64,000 nt of DNA, taken from NCBI RefSeq assembly GCF_003590095.1, contig NC_039498.1, forward strand, positions 2,728,001-2,792,000, read 5' to 3'. The notes beneath the pieces are model-generated. The model had not been told where the DNA came from and did not search any database. It saw only the letters and a list, made by a program, of their open reading frames with translations. Source of the stretch: Trichoplusia ni (taxonomy: Eukaryota > Arthropoda > Insecta > Lepidoptera > Noctuidae). Numbering within the stretch: position 1 is the stretch's first letter; every line of letters starts with the position of its first letter. Positions 1-13,300 of this stretch are shown here, one piece after another. The translations under genes were made by a program, and so were the position numbers.

Positions 1-2840
1 GTGACAGTGACATTTTAAAACGAAAACAATACGAGTTTACGTTGACCAGCAACAATTAATTCGCGATACAGCCTGTTTTCATAAACCAACACCCGCCATT
101 ATTTTAAATGCCTTGCAAAAAAACGGCCGCAATTTTACAATTATTGATGTCGGATTGCGTATCCGTTTCAAGTTATTAATATTTATTTTTACGCAAAAAT
201 GAACGTATACTATTTCGAAATATTTTTAAATCAAATGAATATTAAATAAAGTTCTACGTATTAGAATTACTTCAATTTGTTTTAGTATGAAATTGAAACT
301 GTTTTACCATAGATGTAAACGTTGTCCGTCCATTAGTCCAATCAAGTCGGTCGTTTCGTTACACGTGTCGTTCAAATCGATGCACTGAAACTAGAACTCA
401 GCGCTCTGAGCTCAACTAACATATACATTATTATACGTCTTCATCACCTGGAAAAGTTACTGAATTTCGGTTCACAGCCTATTTAAATAAAGTTAGGGTT
501 GGCTTAGACACCAAGCAAGTACATTTCTTTTTTATAGTTTTCACTATTCTCCATACGAACAAGCTAGTATCAAATAAATCATCAATCCAAGATCTGGAGA
601 ATGAGACTCATTGTGGTCGTTACGACGGGATTATGTAAGCACCACTTGGACCTTTGTGAGGTAAAAATGCAAAGTCGGACACTTGAATTGTGATTTTTTG
701 CAACGCGCGCTCATCAATGGTGGCTTCAGGCAAGATAATTCGCTTGATAATATATTGGTTTCTTATATGTTATTCTATAAAACTTATACTATTGTTTTTT
801 TTTATGAATTTATTGCTGTATCTTTATAGTTTGGGCGAGAAGTATAGTAGTAGTAGTCTAATTAAAATACGAAATGCAAAACGATAGCTTCCCCTGTCAA
901 TTTATCCCTATGAAAGCTTATATTTTGAAGAATTCGCAATAGATTCTGGCGTGAGTTAAACGTAAACTTTGATACGCTATAAGCATTCAAGTCACATGCA
1001 AAAAAACTACCAAACTCCGAACAATCGTTCGTGGATCACATAATTGCTTATCCTACGCGAGGATCGATATTTGATATACATTTGATATAGGTATGATACA
1101 GTTTTGAGATCCAAAGTATATTTGCAATTTAATGTGTTTCAATTTTCGTCATCTCATTTCCTTGTTGTCTTGTATGCAGTAATTATCATATCGTTTGACA
1201 ACCGCAATAGTAAATCAGGCCTCTGATCAATACGGTCCGGTTCAGGTGACGTCAGAGCACGATTTCTAACATATAATTAGTAATTACTAGCTTCGCATAT
1301 TCTGCGTATGTCACTTATTGCGGTAGACGGCGCATTGATAAACGCGCTCCTTTGACAATGGATTAACTATCAAGGATGCTATGCAAACAAGTAATCTGTA
1401 GTAAGTAGGGCCGCTTTGACCTCAGCAAATCAAGCATAAAGCTGAGACAATGGAGATTAAACTGTATATTAATTACTAGTTTCTGATTATCGATTTGCCC
1501 GTGTACGTATGCAAATGGTAATTTGTATCTTTTTTGATCCCCAAAAAATAATACATGTGATAGGCTAAACTCCACTGTCGATAAAAGCAAAAGTAAAAAA
1601 TATAAAATTGCATTTCGTTGTTGACGTATTAGAAAGGAATGAAATTGAACGGGTCCATTACGTAATAGATATCTAAATGATGAAAAATTGATGAGTAAAA
1701 AAATAATGAAAAACATTTAAAAACATTGTTTCATTTTCAATTGCTTTGTAAACGTGCAGTTATTTATTCTGTAACGTTTGTTTTACGAATATTTGATATC
1801 AGTTTCGGTACTCTAAATAATGACTGTTACAGAGCAAATATTGTTTGGCAGTTGTTATATTTTGCAACGTTGCCTAGTGGCCAACTAATTAAAACTATGA
1901 AAGTAAAAGTTAATTTTGAGCACTGGCGAAAGCCTGAATATAGGAACTAGAATTTTGGGGATACATACATAAGAGCAAATCTTCCGAATCTAGAATTGAG
2001 CTAGAAAGTCCAATATTCACTTAATAGGCAAGTAACATTTAATAATGCTCTTAGTACTTTAATGCCGAAGAAGTTAATATAGACTTCATAGGAGTATTTA
2101 AATATCCTTCAGCCGGCTGCATCATGTTAAAATGAGATGAGAAATTTAATAACCGCTCATGTGAAATTACAGGAAGAACTTGTCGGCTCCAGAAAATTGC
2201 CGTCACCATATAATAGCTTTAAAATTTTACAACCTAGAATGTGGCTACCGAAATAACTTACACCGAATGAAATTTAATATTCCACAAATTTAATTTTATA
2301 TTAAGTACATGCTGTATACGTCAGTCGAAAAATTTTCAAATTATATTTTGCGAAATATTTCCATACAAATAACTCTATAAAATCGCATTCTGATTTTACA
2401 ATGTTCGATAAAAATAGAAGGAATTTAGCATTGTCAGCTGTGAATTTAATTAATGCTGTTGTGTGGTCGTGTTTTGTTTGGTCACACACACTGCAGTTTT
2501 TCTGTCTATTGATTTAATTAGCATGAATACCTCTCTTTGGGATAGGGAAATATAAGTAAAATAAGAATACACAATTGTGTCTGAACAACAACTGATAAAA
2601 GATTCAAGACAATATAGTTAAAGATGAAATAGATTAAAAGTGGGGGCTGACTACTAAAATCATAAAATTTTGCAGGTGACGTCACTCGAAATTTATTTCA
2701 CTGTATTTTGCTTTCTAGGACTGACGGGTACTAAACTTGTTAACACGTACGAGTGTCGACCTCATTAGAATTATTATTGTTGAAATCATGTTTTTTCGCT
2801 AAAGGGCGCCATAGCTTTTAGAATAAGCACCCTCCATTGT
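1..2840. other. Intergenic, no supported gene
   Basis: AT-rich sequence with many stops in all frames. Only short ORFs without splice context or family resemblance occur. It contains two TGACGTCA palindromes (1247-1254 and 2677-2684), the second about 160 bases upstream of the X-box of the next gene. Confidence 0.6.
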
Positions 2841-2844
2841 GAAC

Positions 2845-2859
2845 GTAACCCATGGCAAC
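2845..2859 (+). promoter_or_regulatory. RFX X-box (ciliary gene promoter motif)
   Basis: The sequence GTAACC-CAT-GGCAAC fits the X-box consensus GTNRCC-N(1-3)-RGYAAC at every position. RFX transcription factors bind this site upstream of ciliary genes. It lies directly before a probable non-coding exon that ends with a good splice donor at 2944 and would join the p25-alpha coding exon at 4725. The motif match is direct; binding and promoter role are inferred. Confidence 0.6.
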
Positions 2860-2943
2860 CATTAACTGTCATGTCAACGCACACCAAATCAACAATTTTG
2901 TAGCATTTTGGAGTTTATTTTGGATTTTTTTATTTCTTTTACT
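2860..2943 (+). other. Probable 5' non-coding exon of the TPPP gene, with a short uORF
   Basis: The segment follows the X-box and ends at a consensus donor (ACT|GTAAGT, gt at 2944). The acceptor before the coding exon is at 4721-4724 (tttttcag). A ten-codon upstream ORF runs from ATG 2871 to TAG 2903 if transcription starts before it. The transcription start is not known. Confidence 0.4.
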
Positions 2944-4738
2944 GTAAGTATCTGTTTTGAGATAATTTGATTTGCTGTTTGAAATATGCGGCAAATGTGT
3001 GTGTTAATAAGAATGTAATAATTAATGATCACTTGCATTTTAATGTTATACAAGTCCCTAAGTACTATGTTTACTATCTTCAAAATGTTTATTTTCTGTT
3101 AATATTTTATATATTATATTATATTATATTTTTAACAGTTCTGAGTATGAAGAAATCGAAATCTAGTATTTTTTGTCATCCGCTCTATAAAAAACCCTTT
3201 TGTTAATAAAATCACTTCTTAATCAACTCTACATAGCATGAAGGCGCTCAGTAAAACCACGATAATTACAGTATACTTTGCGATGCTCTTCAATTGACAA
3301 GTTCTTTAGAAACTATTTTACGAAGTTGCGCTATTGACTTTCAAGTCGCAAGTCTTATTAAGTGTGATTTATGGTGGCTTGCTGCGAACATTGTTGTCTT
3401 TGATGCTAATAATATCGAAGATAAGGCGGAAAACAGGAACTATGCAGCTTTGATCCCCGAACACATTTTCAAAGAAAATACTGACATGAGATGTTATTGG
3501 TTATCTCCCTTTTTCAAATTGAGTTTTAATTAAACTTAAATTCGCAAAATATGAATTTTTCATCAGCATTAATTTATTTCATAGAATGTTCTCGTGTATT
3601 CCAATTCGCAGTACGGTCTGTTTATTAAAAGGTTTATTTTATGAAATTGATAGGTACATAAACTATAGGAATATTTTTTTTAGTTTTTTATCTTCATTGT
3701 TTTCGACCTAATTATTTTCCTAAAATAAAATAAGTACATCACAATAGATACGTCGATATCAGAAGTAAGATAAAATCAACAAATTGTGTTATTTATAAAA
3801 TGAAAATAATCCAGACAGCCAATTAATTTGCCTCACAATAAGATTGATATCAAACGAGTCTTCACAGATGCAAAGCCATTAAGACGATTAGGCTAGTGAA
3901 AAAACATATTGAAAAACATCCTTGACATACTCTTCTCAATCAATTATTATTTCTACATTCGAAAATAACCCTGTCTATCTGTTAGGTAAAAATAATTGGA
4001 TTTTTTTTAATCTTAACATAAGCACGTGTAAAAAAAAATTGGTTGATAAGTTCTTTATCAGACGTCATCTGACATTGCTAATTAGTAGTAGTATCCGTTC
4101 AAATTTATACAGAGGCTGGTTAACTGAAATATCCTTGTTAGGGATCCAATACCTGCCTCTGATGTACTCTATAATTGGATTTAATCAATATCTAGCTACC
4201 CATTGAAAGTTTCTTTTCACGATGCACTTGTAGCTACTCGATACGTTCGATCGAGTCCGAAGCGGGTTTCGAATTTCGCCATAGTTTAAAATTCTGCATA
4301 CATTTCATGGAATTCTTTAACTTTGTGAAGTTGATTTGAAGTGGTCCACTAATAGACAGGTCTAATAGTCGAGTTAACGTTTTCAACGAAAGCTTTCGAA
4401 AATGTTATATTTTATAATCTCGAAGTACGCACTAGGAAGCTATCAAAATCGAAGTCCTCTAATTGGAGTACAAATTATATTACCCTTGCAACATTGATAT
4501 TTTTTACCTCTGACATAAAAATGGTTAATGATTAAGGAGGACAAAGCTGTGAAAAAATATTTTTTCGGTCACTTTTAGATAATTTATTTTGAAAGTCTGG
4601 ACAAAGATGTATAAGATAGTAACACGTAGAAAACTTTGAAGCCTTTCTATTAGGCATAAGAAGTCAATATCAGTGGCTGGCAAGATTTTTTTTTTATTTA
4701 TTTGTTTCGTCTCAATTTTTTCAGCTTAACCCAAAATA

Positions 4739-5484
4739 ATGGAGGAAGAGCAGGCCACTATTGAGAGCCAGTTCTTTGCATTCGCCAAACTATTCGACAG
4801 CAAGAATAGAACTGGTCTCACAATCACTCTGTGGAACTCTGACTACTGGATGCGTCAAGCCAGCCTTCTTGACGATAGGAAGCTCACCATGACCGATACG
4901 GGGATTTTGTTTAATAAGTTTGGGTAACAAGTTTGTTAACACTTTTTTCCCATGAAGTAGATATTTAATTACCTCAGTGATTTTTAGATCTGGATCTGTG
5001 TTTTTGGTTCGACTCAAAACCATCAAAGTCTTTGACCTATGACTTTATATACTATACCAGTCACTTTTTGCATTTTAGTGACAGAGTCTGAGCTCATTAA
5101 ATCCAAAGTCCGAAATAGTTTTCCACTTTTCACCTCTCACAAAAATCAACTGAAAAAACCTTGGTTAACGCATAATAAAAATGATGCAATGAAATCGGGA
5201 AACGAAAACAAATAACGAGGAAAGTTTTGAAAAACTTCAACAAACAATCAATGAGGTCTGATTTTAAAATGGATTATTTTTGTTTTGCTTTCAGTAAATC
5301 TGAAATAGATATAAATGAATGGCTTACATTTGTGTCTGAACTTTGTGCGAGGAAAGAATTTAATGAAGAAAGATTCTTGGAGGTATTGACGAACTGCGGT
5401 CTACCGGGGGAGACGCCTGTCGAGGTACCGCAGTACCGAAAGTTCTTCAGCACTTACAAATCAAAACATGCCTTGGTTGGCTGA
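4739..5484 (+). CDS. TPPP / p25-alpha family protein, two coding exons
   Basis: Coding exons are 4739-4923 and 5295-5484, joined in phase 2 across a 371-base intron, giving about 124 residues. Residues about 8-60 have the p25-alpha core: FFAFAKLFDSK, an ITL strand, WMRQASLLDD and the family hallmark TDTGILFNKF. Exon 2 continues with INEWLTFVSELC and a CGLPGETP turn, where family members have the second half of the domain. Known members bind tubulin, bundle microtubules and correlate with cilia across eukaryotes. The protein is short for the family (human TPPP3 is 176 residues): it lacks the conserved C-terminal tail seen in longer members and ends at KSKHALVG. The start is the first ATG after the acceptor at 4724. 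An AATAAA lies at 6460-6465. The family is fairly sure; the exact orthologue (ringmaker-like or a testis paralogue) is open. Confidence 0.85.
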
Positions 5485-6490
5485 GAAATCTTGCTTTAAT
5501 ATTATGTTATCCTTCGTCCTCGTTTGGATAACTGAATTGTTAAACTGTTAAAATACTAGGCGTTCTAAATCTCTTCGCGTTTCCGATCTTTATGTAATTA
5601 ATGTTGTCCACTCCATTTATACGGAAGCTATCGCACTGTTATTTTGCAACGTCTATTTGGGCAGCGCGAGACGGCGAGCTTGTGCCTGTTCCCACAAACA
5701 CACGAAAATCGTAAAGAAAACGTCCCGTCGACTTGTCCCACCATTAGCTTTGACTAGAAATTTACTAGGCGCCAACGTTTTTTTTAAATTTAGTAGGATA
5801 CCGGCCGTACAAGTATAAAAATAGAATTTCATTAGCGGTGTGCTATACCTTCCTTAAATAATCCTCAGTCTGATTAATTTAAAACGATTTTTCATTAGCA
5901 TTGTATGTCATCTTCGTTTTTTATTCACCGCTCGGGAGCCTTTGAATTGGCTATTAATACTGTTTCGCCGAAGTTTTTCTAAGCGTCTAAGATTGAATTA
6001 TACAGAGCGTTTCTTAAATTGTAATTATACCTCATGATGTTAAAATATTTTTGGCTTAGTTTTGCGGTATACTTAATTAAAGTTGAACCGTAGGTCTTGT
6101 ATTTCTGATCGCGGTTTATTAATAATAATGTTTTTACCTTATTTTTATTAATTTCGCCGTTTCTCTTTCCAAACCAGATTGCGTTGACATTTGCCTTTTC
6201 TACAGATTTAATACATGAATTTTAGAATGTCGGCCTTTACCTGATGATTTAGTTAGTTTTTATTTTTAAAGGAATTGTACTCTACTACTTTTAATAGAAT
6301 ATTATTTATTTGTTAATTATTATTATTAAGGTAACTGTAATAACTGTTACTTAAGTTTATAGATTTGTAGAATTAAACTTACTATTGTTTTTACCTACTA
6401 TTACTTGCTATTCGATTTCGTAATACACATTTCACACAAAACGAGTTTGTTTTATGTTAAATAAACTATTAAAATGGTGACTGAAAGATA
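5485..6490 (+). other. Probable 3' UTR of the TPPP gene
   Basis: No ORF of interest occurs. AT-rich sequence runs from the stop codon to an AATAAA at 6460-6465, so this is the likely 3' untranslated region. Earlier polyadenylation is possible. Confidence 0.4.
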
Positions 6491-6934
6491 AAATCGCTTC
6501 ATAAACTTTGAAATCGTCTTAAAAGCTTTTTCAAGTAGCATTGTTTAATTTAAAATAAGCCAGCTTAAGCTTGTCTTGCCGACGAGCCTTCTAGATTGCA
6601 GCAAAAATGACATTACGAAGGCAACATTCGCAGCGTCCAATTATTTATTTCTGGACCGCGAGGTTACCTACTAATAATGAAACAAAAGAGTAAACTCGGG
6701 AGTGAGACGTGACATGGCTTTTACTGGAATGAATTAAATATGCAAGTCTCGTTTGATGCCACATATACGACAAACTATGGTCATGCAAATCCGATACAAA
6801 ATTTGGTCGTATTGTGCTAGAATCAGTGTTATTAAGCACTGAAATAAGCTGACCTAATAAAGCTGACATTATGTTCTAGCTGACAGACTGATGTTTTGCA
6901 CATACGTACAATTATTTTTCTATTCGATTTTGTT

Positions 6935-7375
6935 AGTATGATGATGATGATGTCCTCCTAGACGTTTCCGTCGACGGCGACACCCTGGCATATAATGGCA
7001 GCTTGATTTCGATCATGTGCTCGTATATGACTTGCGAAACCCACCTTGGTCTTGAACACGCGGTCACAAGTAGCGCAGTAGAGTTGTCCTTGCGCATTGT
7101 AGGTGTAATTGTATGAGGGCTTGGGACGGGATTTTCGGAGCTCGCGTTTGGCGTCTAGGTTTTCAAGACGCCGCTGTTCAAAGTCTTGTATGCTCTGATG
7201 AATGGCTCCTCGCCACTCTGGTCTTTGAGTAGATAGCTGCTCCCAAGAGGTTGGTGACAGGCCCACTGATTTAAGATTGCGCTTCAGTACGTCTCTGTAT
7301 CGTAAATACTCCCTCCAGAATGACGTTTGTTTTGTTAGTATATGCTCTATCTCAAGTTCCACTAATAAACACAAG
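6935..7375 (-). mobile_element. 3' fragment of a non-LTR retrotransposon (LINE) with C2H2 finger tail
   Basis: A minus-strand reading frame (6958-7374) encodes a basic stretch (LRYRDVLKRNLKSV, SWEQLSTQRPEWR) followed by a C2H2-type finger, YCATCDRVFKTKVGFASHIRAH. This layout is typical of the C-terminal end of reverse-transcriptase polyproteins of common insect and animal LINEs. The coding end is followed by a short (CAT)n tail at about 6938-6955, as expected for a LINE 3' end. The reverse transcriptase itself is absent, so this is a 5'-truncated, non-autonomous copy. Confidence 0.7.
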
Positions 7376-7514
7376 CCCTTTTTATGAAGCTGGAGTTTGG
7401 TTCTGGTATTTCTAAAAACCGTTTGAAATTTATAAAACAGTACGAGAAGTGATTCTTTAATGGAAACACTGTTAATTGAATTTCAGTCATTAGAAAACAA
7501 ATGAAACATTACTA

Positions 7515-7640
7515 ACCAGTTGCTCTAAGGGTAAGTGACCCTGACTGCTATACCGGAGGTTGTGAGTTCGACTCCCACCCAGGACAAAAATGTTTGTGTG
7601 ATGAGTACCATCATTTGTTCTATTTTTGGGTGTGCTTAAA
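7515..7640 (+). mobile_element. tRNA-derived SINE copy
   Basis: A degenerate A box (about 7520) is followed by a B box in a GAGTTCGACTCCC context, then a CCAGGACAAA...TTTGTGTGATGAG body shared with the copy at 47101-47262. The shared non-tRNA body identifies a SINE rather than a tRNA gene. Confidence 0.6.
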
Positions 7641-10312
7641 TTGTCCTGGCACGCAAGATTAAAGCTTTGCTTGGTTTGAGACTAGGAAGCGATGTGTTAA
7701 ACTTGAAGAATGTTACATCTACTTCAGTGGCCTCTAAGATTTATCCCGGACGATTGAAACAGCAGTCGTGTTAGTTTTTCTGATTTCATCACTTGCGCTG
7801 ATGGCTAACAAGGCCTATACGGGAGTGACAACGCCGACAGTGACGTTGGAGGTTGTACCATTCGTTGGTGACGTGGTATATTACACCATAATTACAACAA
7901 TTAAACCTTGATTATCGCAGCTTCGCTTCATTAGCTGATTCGGTTTACTTGTAAAATAGTTGAAAAATACTAATTATTGATTACACCTTGAATCCCAATA
8001 TGGATAGATTCCATCAAACTTAACCCGTACTTAAGTGTTATTAGCCGACTGAATTGAGTGACGTAACATCTTCTCAACAGTGGTCCACAATCGCACGTTC
8101 TGTGCATTACTGGAATATTCCGTAATAGTCCCGACGTTGAATCCATAGCACGAAGTGTTGAACGTATTAGTCTCGTGCGTGTACTATGAGCTAGTATCAA
8201 TACACATATGCCAATGTGGAAGCAAGACAGAAAACGATTAGAGTAGAGCACCATCTCGCTTACTCAAAAGCCACAGTGTTAGTTGAAGAGCTCGTGGTAC
8301 AGACATGGAACATGCGGATTTATGCGTTTACTTAGTGGTTTAAACCTGTTGGTTTGTGGATTGCAAAATGGTTATCAGTTATTGTCGATATATGAGTATG
8401 AGAGTAAAGGTTATATTTGAATATACAATGAAAGATTAAAGAAGTGTTGGTACTGGTGCGGGGTAATGGGATATATCTGGTTCCTTTGTACATTCTGCTA
8501 AGAAAATATATTTTTAATAAAAAGTATAAATGCAAATGTTCAAAAGAAACCTCAATTTGCAAGTACATCATCATGTTTTCATAATAGTAGAAGACTTTTG
8601 AGATAAATCCTTCTTTAAAAAAATATTGCCTTTATTAAAATTCTCTCTATTAATTTAATGTTCATTAAAATTTTGCATCAAACAGGCTGCGTCGATATTA
8701 TCAATCCGCTTCACAGAATCTGCAATGAGTGACGTGAGTAATACAAAACTATTATAAAATCCCTTTGAACCGCTGCCGTTAAATAAATAATGTGAAATTT
8801 AAAAGTATCGCTTTTGATTTACGAAAAATCATATTAAATGTACAGGAAAATCCTCGTTTCATGTTAGCATGGAAAATGGGAATTTTAAAATAAGGTATAC
8901 ACGATATTATAAAGCTACAATCTCCAGAAATTTAAATACGTACGTACACCAGCCTTTTCTCTCTCCTTGATCAGTTTCTACCCTTTTTATTTTATATTAA
9001 TATTTTTTCAGTCGAATAGCCTCTAACAAAAACGTATCCGCAGACATGAGCTCTGCATGCATGTTGTGTTAAGCTTTTTCGTTAGTGTGCAGCCTTAAAA
9101 AAATTGATTGACAAATACCCTATATTTGACTAAATCTAATAATATAAATATGTGTAGTCCCTCACACAGATTTCCAAAAAATAATTTAGCAAGTTTTCTT
9201 CATTTCATCACTTTATTTAAAATTAAGGAAGATTAAAGGCACCTTAGATTATGGCATGTTGCAGTACGGGCTAGAAACATCACTCGCTAGTGAAAGCGTA
9301 CTGGTAAGTGACGTCAGCATGTAGGTAAGGTAAGTATCGCCTTCATTTTTTATTTACGAGATATATTAATAATTTTAGGTAATCTGTATGACGGACTAAA
9401 AAGTTTTCTTTGTCAAATTTAACTTTGTACCTATATAATTAAATACTAATATTGACAGCCAAATAAAATTCAAGATAAAATTAAACCCCCTAATCTGGAT
9501 ATAGTTTTTTACTGGTTTTATAGTATTTAATAATTAGCTTAGTTGCCTGTGTATACCTAGCTTTCTGTTAGTGTAATATGATTGTCGTGATGTCTTAGAT
9601 CTGTCTCTTTAATTCATCTAACGGCTTGATGGCCTGGGTTCAATTCCTGGGTGACGAAAAATGGTCTGAAGGCTTCTATTAACTGTAATTGTATATTTGC
9701 TTATAGTGCAATCAAGGAATTTTAGGTCCGAATTTTTGGAAATTTTGATTCATTCCACTTCAATCATTTGAGGTACCGTCAAACAATCACAGAAAAATAG
9801 TCGGCGTAGATCATCTGGGTGTAGTTTATATGAATTAAGTCGACCATAAGTGAGTAACATTTTAAGGTTATCTGAATTATCTTTCACACACGAATAAGTT
9901 CCAAAAAAGGGGAAACTGCCCAATTGTTGAATATGTTGGTCTGAAATAAAATTATATTTCCGTACTATTCATTTACCTGTGCAGTTGGAGCTGTCAATAA
10001 CTTGTTTATTTGAAAGCGGCGCGCGCATTGAACGGGTAAACTACTGATAGCACGAGACTACCGAACAGAAGGAAGCTCAGCTAACGGTGATACAAAGTGG
10101 TTGTTAGAGCAGTGTGGTGCGTTTATTTAGTATTAATTTTGAAATACATTAGCCTCAAACAGTTTTTCGCCTGAAAGGTCGACTTGCAACACCCAAGTGA
10201 GTTTAGTGTCTATTTTGTGTGACATTGCTTGATTATAGAGGAATGAATCAAATATTTAACAATTTCTGACCAAAAAACGAATAATAATTTAATAAAACGT
10301 AATTTGTCGTAG
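7641..10312. other. Upstream region of the class B GPCR; no gene resolved
   Basis: No exon with a start codon could be joined in phase to the receptor exon at 10313. A fossil SINE B box (GGGTTCAATTCCTGG) lies near 9630. A GC-richer patch at 10015-10196 ends at a donor-like CCAA|GTGAGT and might be a non-coding exon, but its frame into 10313 has a stop and no ATG. Confidence 0.4.
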
Positions 10313-13300
10313 GTTCTCTTTACTGCAACTCAACTTATGACGGTTTCCTCTGCTGGCCACCAACGCTTGCTGGTGAAACCTCGCACCAACATTGTCCCGA
10401 TATACAGCTGAGTGACCCAACACGTGAGTACTAAGGCATAGACTGTTACCGCCAATGGAACTGACGTAGCCTCACGCATGGTTTGAAGCTGTCGATAACA
10501 AACACCTGTCGCATACCTATCAAGTTGTGTACCGTGTCACCCGTCGTTTAGGCTCTACAGCTCTACATTTTATTGCATATTAATTTGACGTTATAAAGTT
10601 AATAATGATAAGGAGATCTGATGGTATTGAAAACTGTATGTAAAGCGTGGACGCCGCGCCCACGCTGCACTCGAGCCGCACGCGGGCGCGGGGTTAGCGG
10701 GAGGCGGGAGCGCGAGCGGCAGCTAGTTCAGGGTTCGCTCTGAACATACGCCGCATGCTGATCAAACGCGACGGTCGCGCTGCGTTATCGCGGCAAGACC
10801 CGGCCTTCAGTCTTTAATGCGCTAAGGAACAGCACTCGTCATGGCTATGTGGGGTAAGCCTTATGTACTTGACACAGTCATCTTGCTCGTATTGCCATAC
10901 CTCTTCTTCCACATTCAGTTCATCTTATCTTTTAATTATTGGTCAAGTATATAACTTTGAAGTGAGACATTTATTTTCTGGCATTGGATTTTGTATTTAG
11001 CCCCCTATAATTTTTTGTGTGGCTTTGATACATGCTATTTCAGTGTACCTTTGTTTTCAAATTAGCCTTATTCTACTTATTTCTATCGAGAACACGGAAC
11101 AAGAATAATTCAGAAATCGATTGATATGCACAATATTATTATTATAAGATGTCGTGTTGCCTTTTTTTCGCAATTATTTCTATATTTTGAACTTCTCTTC
11201 TTAATCATTGTCCGTTTAACCGATCGGCACTATCGAAATCGATTCTAGAATCACATAAAATATTAGTGAAGCAAGAATGAAGATCAAATTTGTATGAGAC
11301 CTGTCTCCTATCTGAGAACATATTTGTACGTAAAGGAGCTTAATTCTGGATCTATAGGAAAACCAGTAAAATTAAAAGTTCCATACAAAATTCTTAAAGA
11401 AAAACAAATTTGAAATGTCACCCATCAAAATTATTACCGCGTTTCGTCGATTCATAATTTTATTGAATGATTATCGTCATCATTGATCTGTGATTATCTG
11501 TGAAATTTTAACAAGCCATCGTGGTTCATTCAAGACACAATATGCCTAGTGACAGACGGATAGTCGAGCAGTCCTCAGTAGACTTTAGTAGTCCTTAGTA
11601 GACCTCAGCCATAAAATTCCCTTTTCATCCTTTGGTTACCGAACCCAAAAACTAGCTACAAGTTTTATCTCAAAAATCAACACGACAACTACGACGCTCA
11701 TTCGATTGCGATCTTTCCAAGTTTGTCCATGTAAGAATAGGAGGTCTTTTTGATGATAAGTCAATCGTGATTTTTTGTAATATCTTTGTTCTCCCAAAAG
11801 TTATTTGGGTGATATCCTGATGTTAAACAAATGTAATAATTTACGAAGGTATTTCGATTCGTCCGATCTTGGAGGATTCTTCTTCCTGAGAGTCAAGAGA
11901 AATTTTCGTGAAAATATGAGATCCTACACGATTGAGATATACGTTAAAATGAAAGCTTTTCCGATTGAGATAATAATCTACTGGTCAATACAAGATTTGG
12001 GAGACGTTTTGATGCATTTTTCCTTTACTTAACTCGTTATCGGGTTCCATGTTTTGTGTTGATCAGTGTCTTCGTCTTAGCCCAAAAGCCGGCTTTCAAA
12101 TCTCAAGTCTGGTTTATACCCTAATACATGGCTTGCGGGTCTTCAGCTCGTATAACTTGGTCCAATAGATAGATATTGTGCGACAGCTTAGCGGCTTAAC
12201 ACTCGATAGCTGCATGAGTTAATTTACTTAGCATTCCTGTTTATTATGTTGCTATATTCTAGTAATTAGAAAATTATGCTTTTTATCTATTGAAGTAACA
12301 TAATATAGCCGACAAACAGTTTTATATAAAAAGTTAAGTTAATTCCTTTTTTTGCTGTATGCCATAAATGTACCTTATACTTAATTAAAATCCACTTTAT
12401 TTTATCTTTATGGCATCATGGACTAAGATTCACTTTCATTTTTTATTTATTTCGTAAAAACTGAAAGTTTGCCAGCTCATGCTTCCAACATAGGTAACAT
12501 ACACACAAACCATCATGAATTTTGGATTATCGTAGTTTTTAGTACAAATCAATCAATTAAAAAAAATAACGACTCCCGCACTAAGCAATTTAATCCTTGT
12601 GTCGCCGGGTGTTTCACAAACATACAATTCACATGCACAAAGACACCCATTATTACTCAAGACCATGATTTCACCTTCTAGCCAGACATTTACTATAGTC
12701 CCAAAATTTTGCCAGACATGTATGTAGGGATGCTACACTGCTTAAGTGGCTGGCAAAGGGTTACTACCAACTGCAAGCTGCTGTTTGAGACTGCGCCAGG
12801 TAGTATTAAATAGGTATCAAAGTGAGATGCGCTTGTATTGAGTAGTATTGTTTAAACAATTAAATAATACGTATTATTTATTTAATCAGTCAAACACTTT
12901 TAATGGTTTGGATTCCTTGAGAGACACACATAAAGATGGGATTTTTACTAGGATGAGGTATACAAATAAACGTTTTGAACAGAATTACGTAACTGATAAT
13001 TTTAATGGTTATTTGTTAATTCTGAAGACGTCTTAAGAAAAAATACCTTCATATTTTTTCAAAATAATTTCCTTTGGTCCCGATAATAATGTATATTCCC
13101 ACACACTGAAGCCAATTATCAAAAACTTTCCATATTCCTTAGATACTTCTTCACACGCTAAGTCCCACGCTCCAATTATTTTTGTGTCGTTGGTATACCG
13201 TTCAATTTTAGTTTATCCTCAATCATTGTAAATAGACCAAAGCCACGTGGTGCAAGATCAGGGCTGTAGGGTTTCAAAATTATTCCAGTCGTAGATACTA

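Noticed and set aside
3294..3533. Plus-strand ORF of 79 codons
   Set aside because: It lies in the intron between the proposed non-coding and coding exons of TPPP, begins at a non-ATG codon and resembles nothing known to me.
9256..9303. Candidate first receptor exon (MLQYGLETSLASESVL then GTAAGT)
   Set aside because: It ends in phase 0 but the receptor exon at 10313 needs phase 1, and it has no signal peptide or cysteine.
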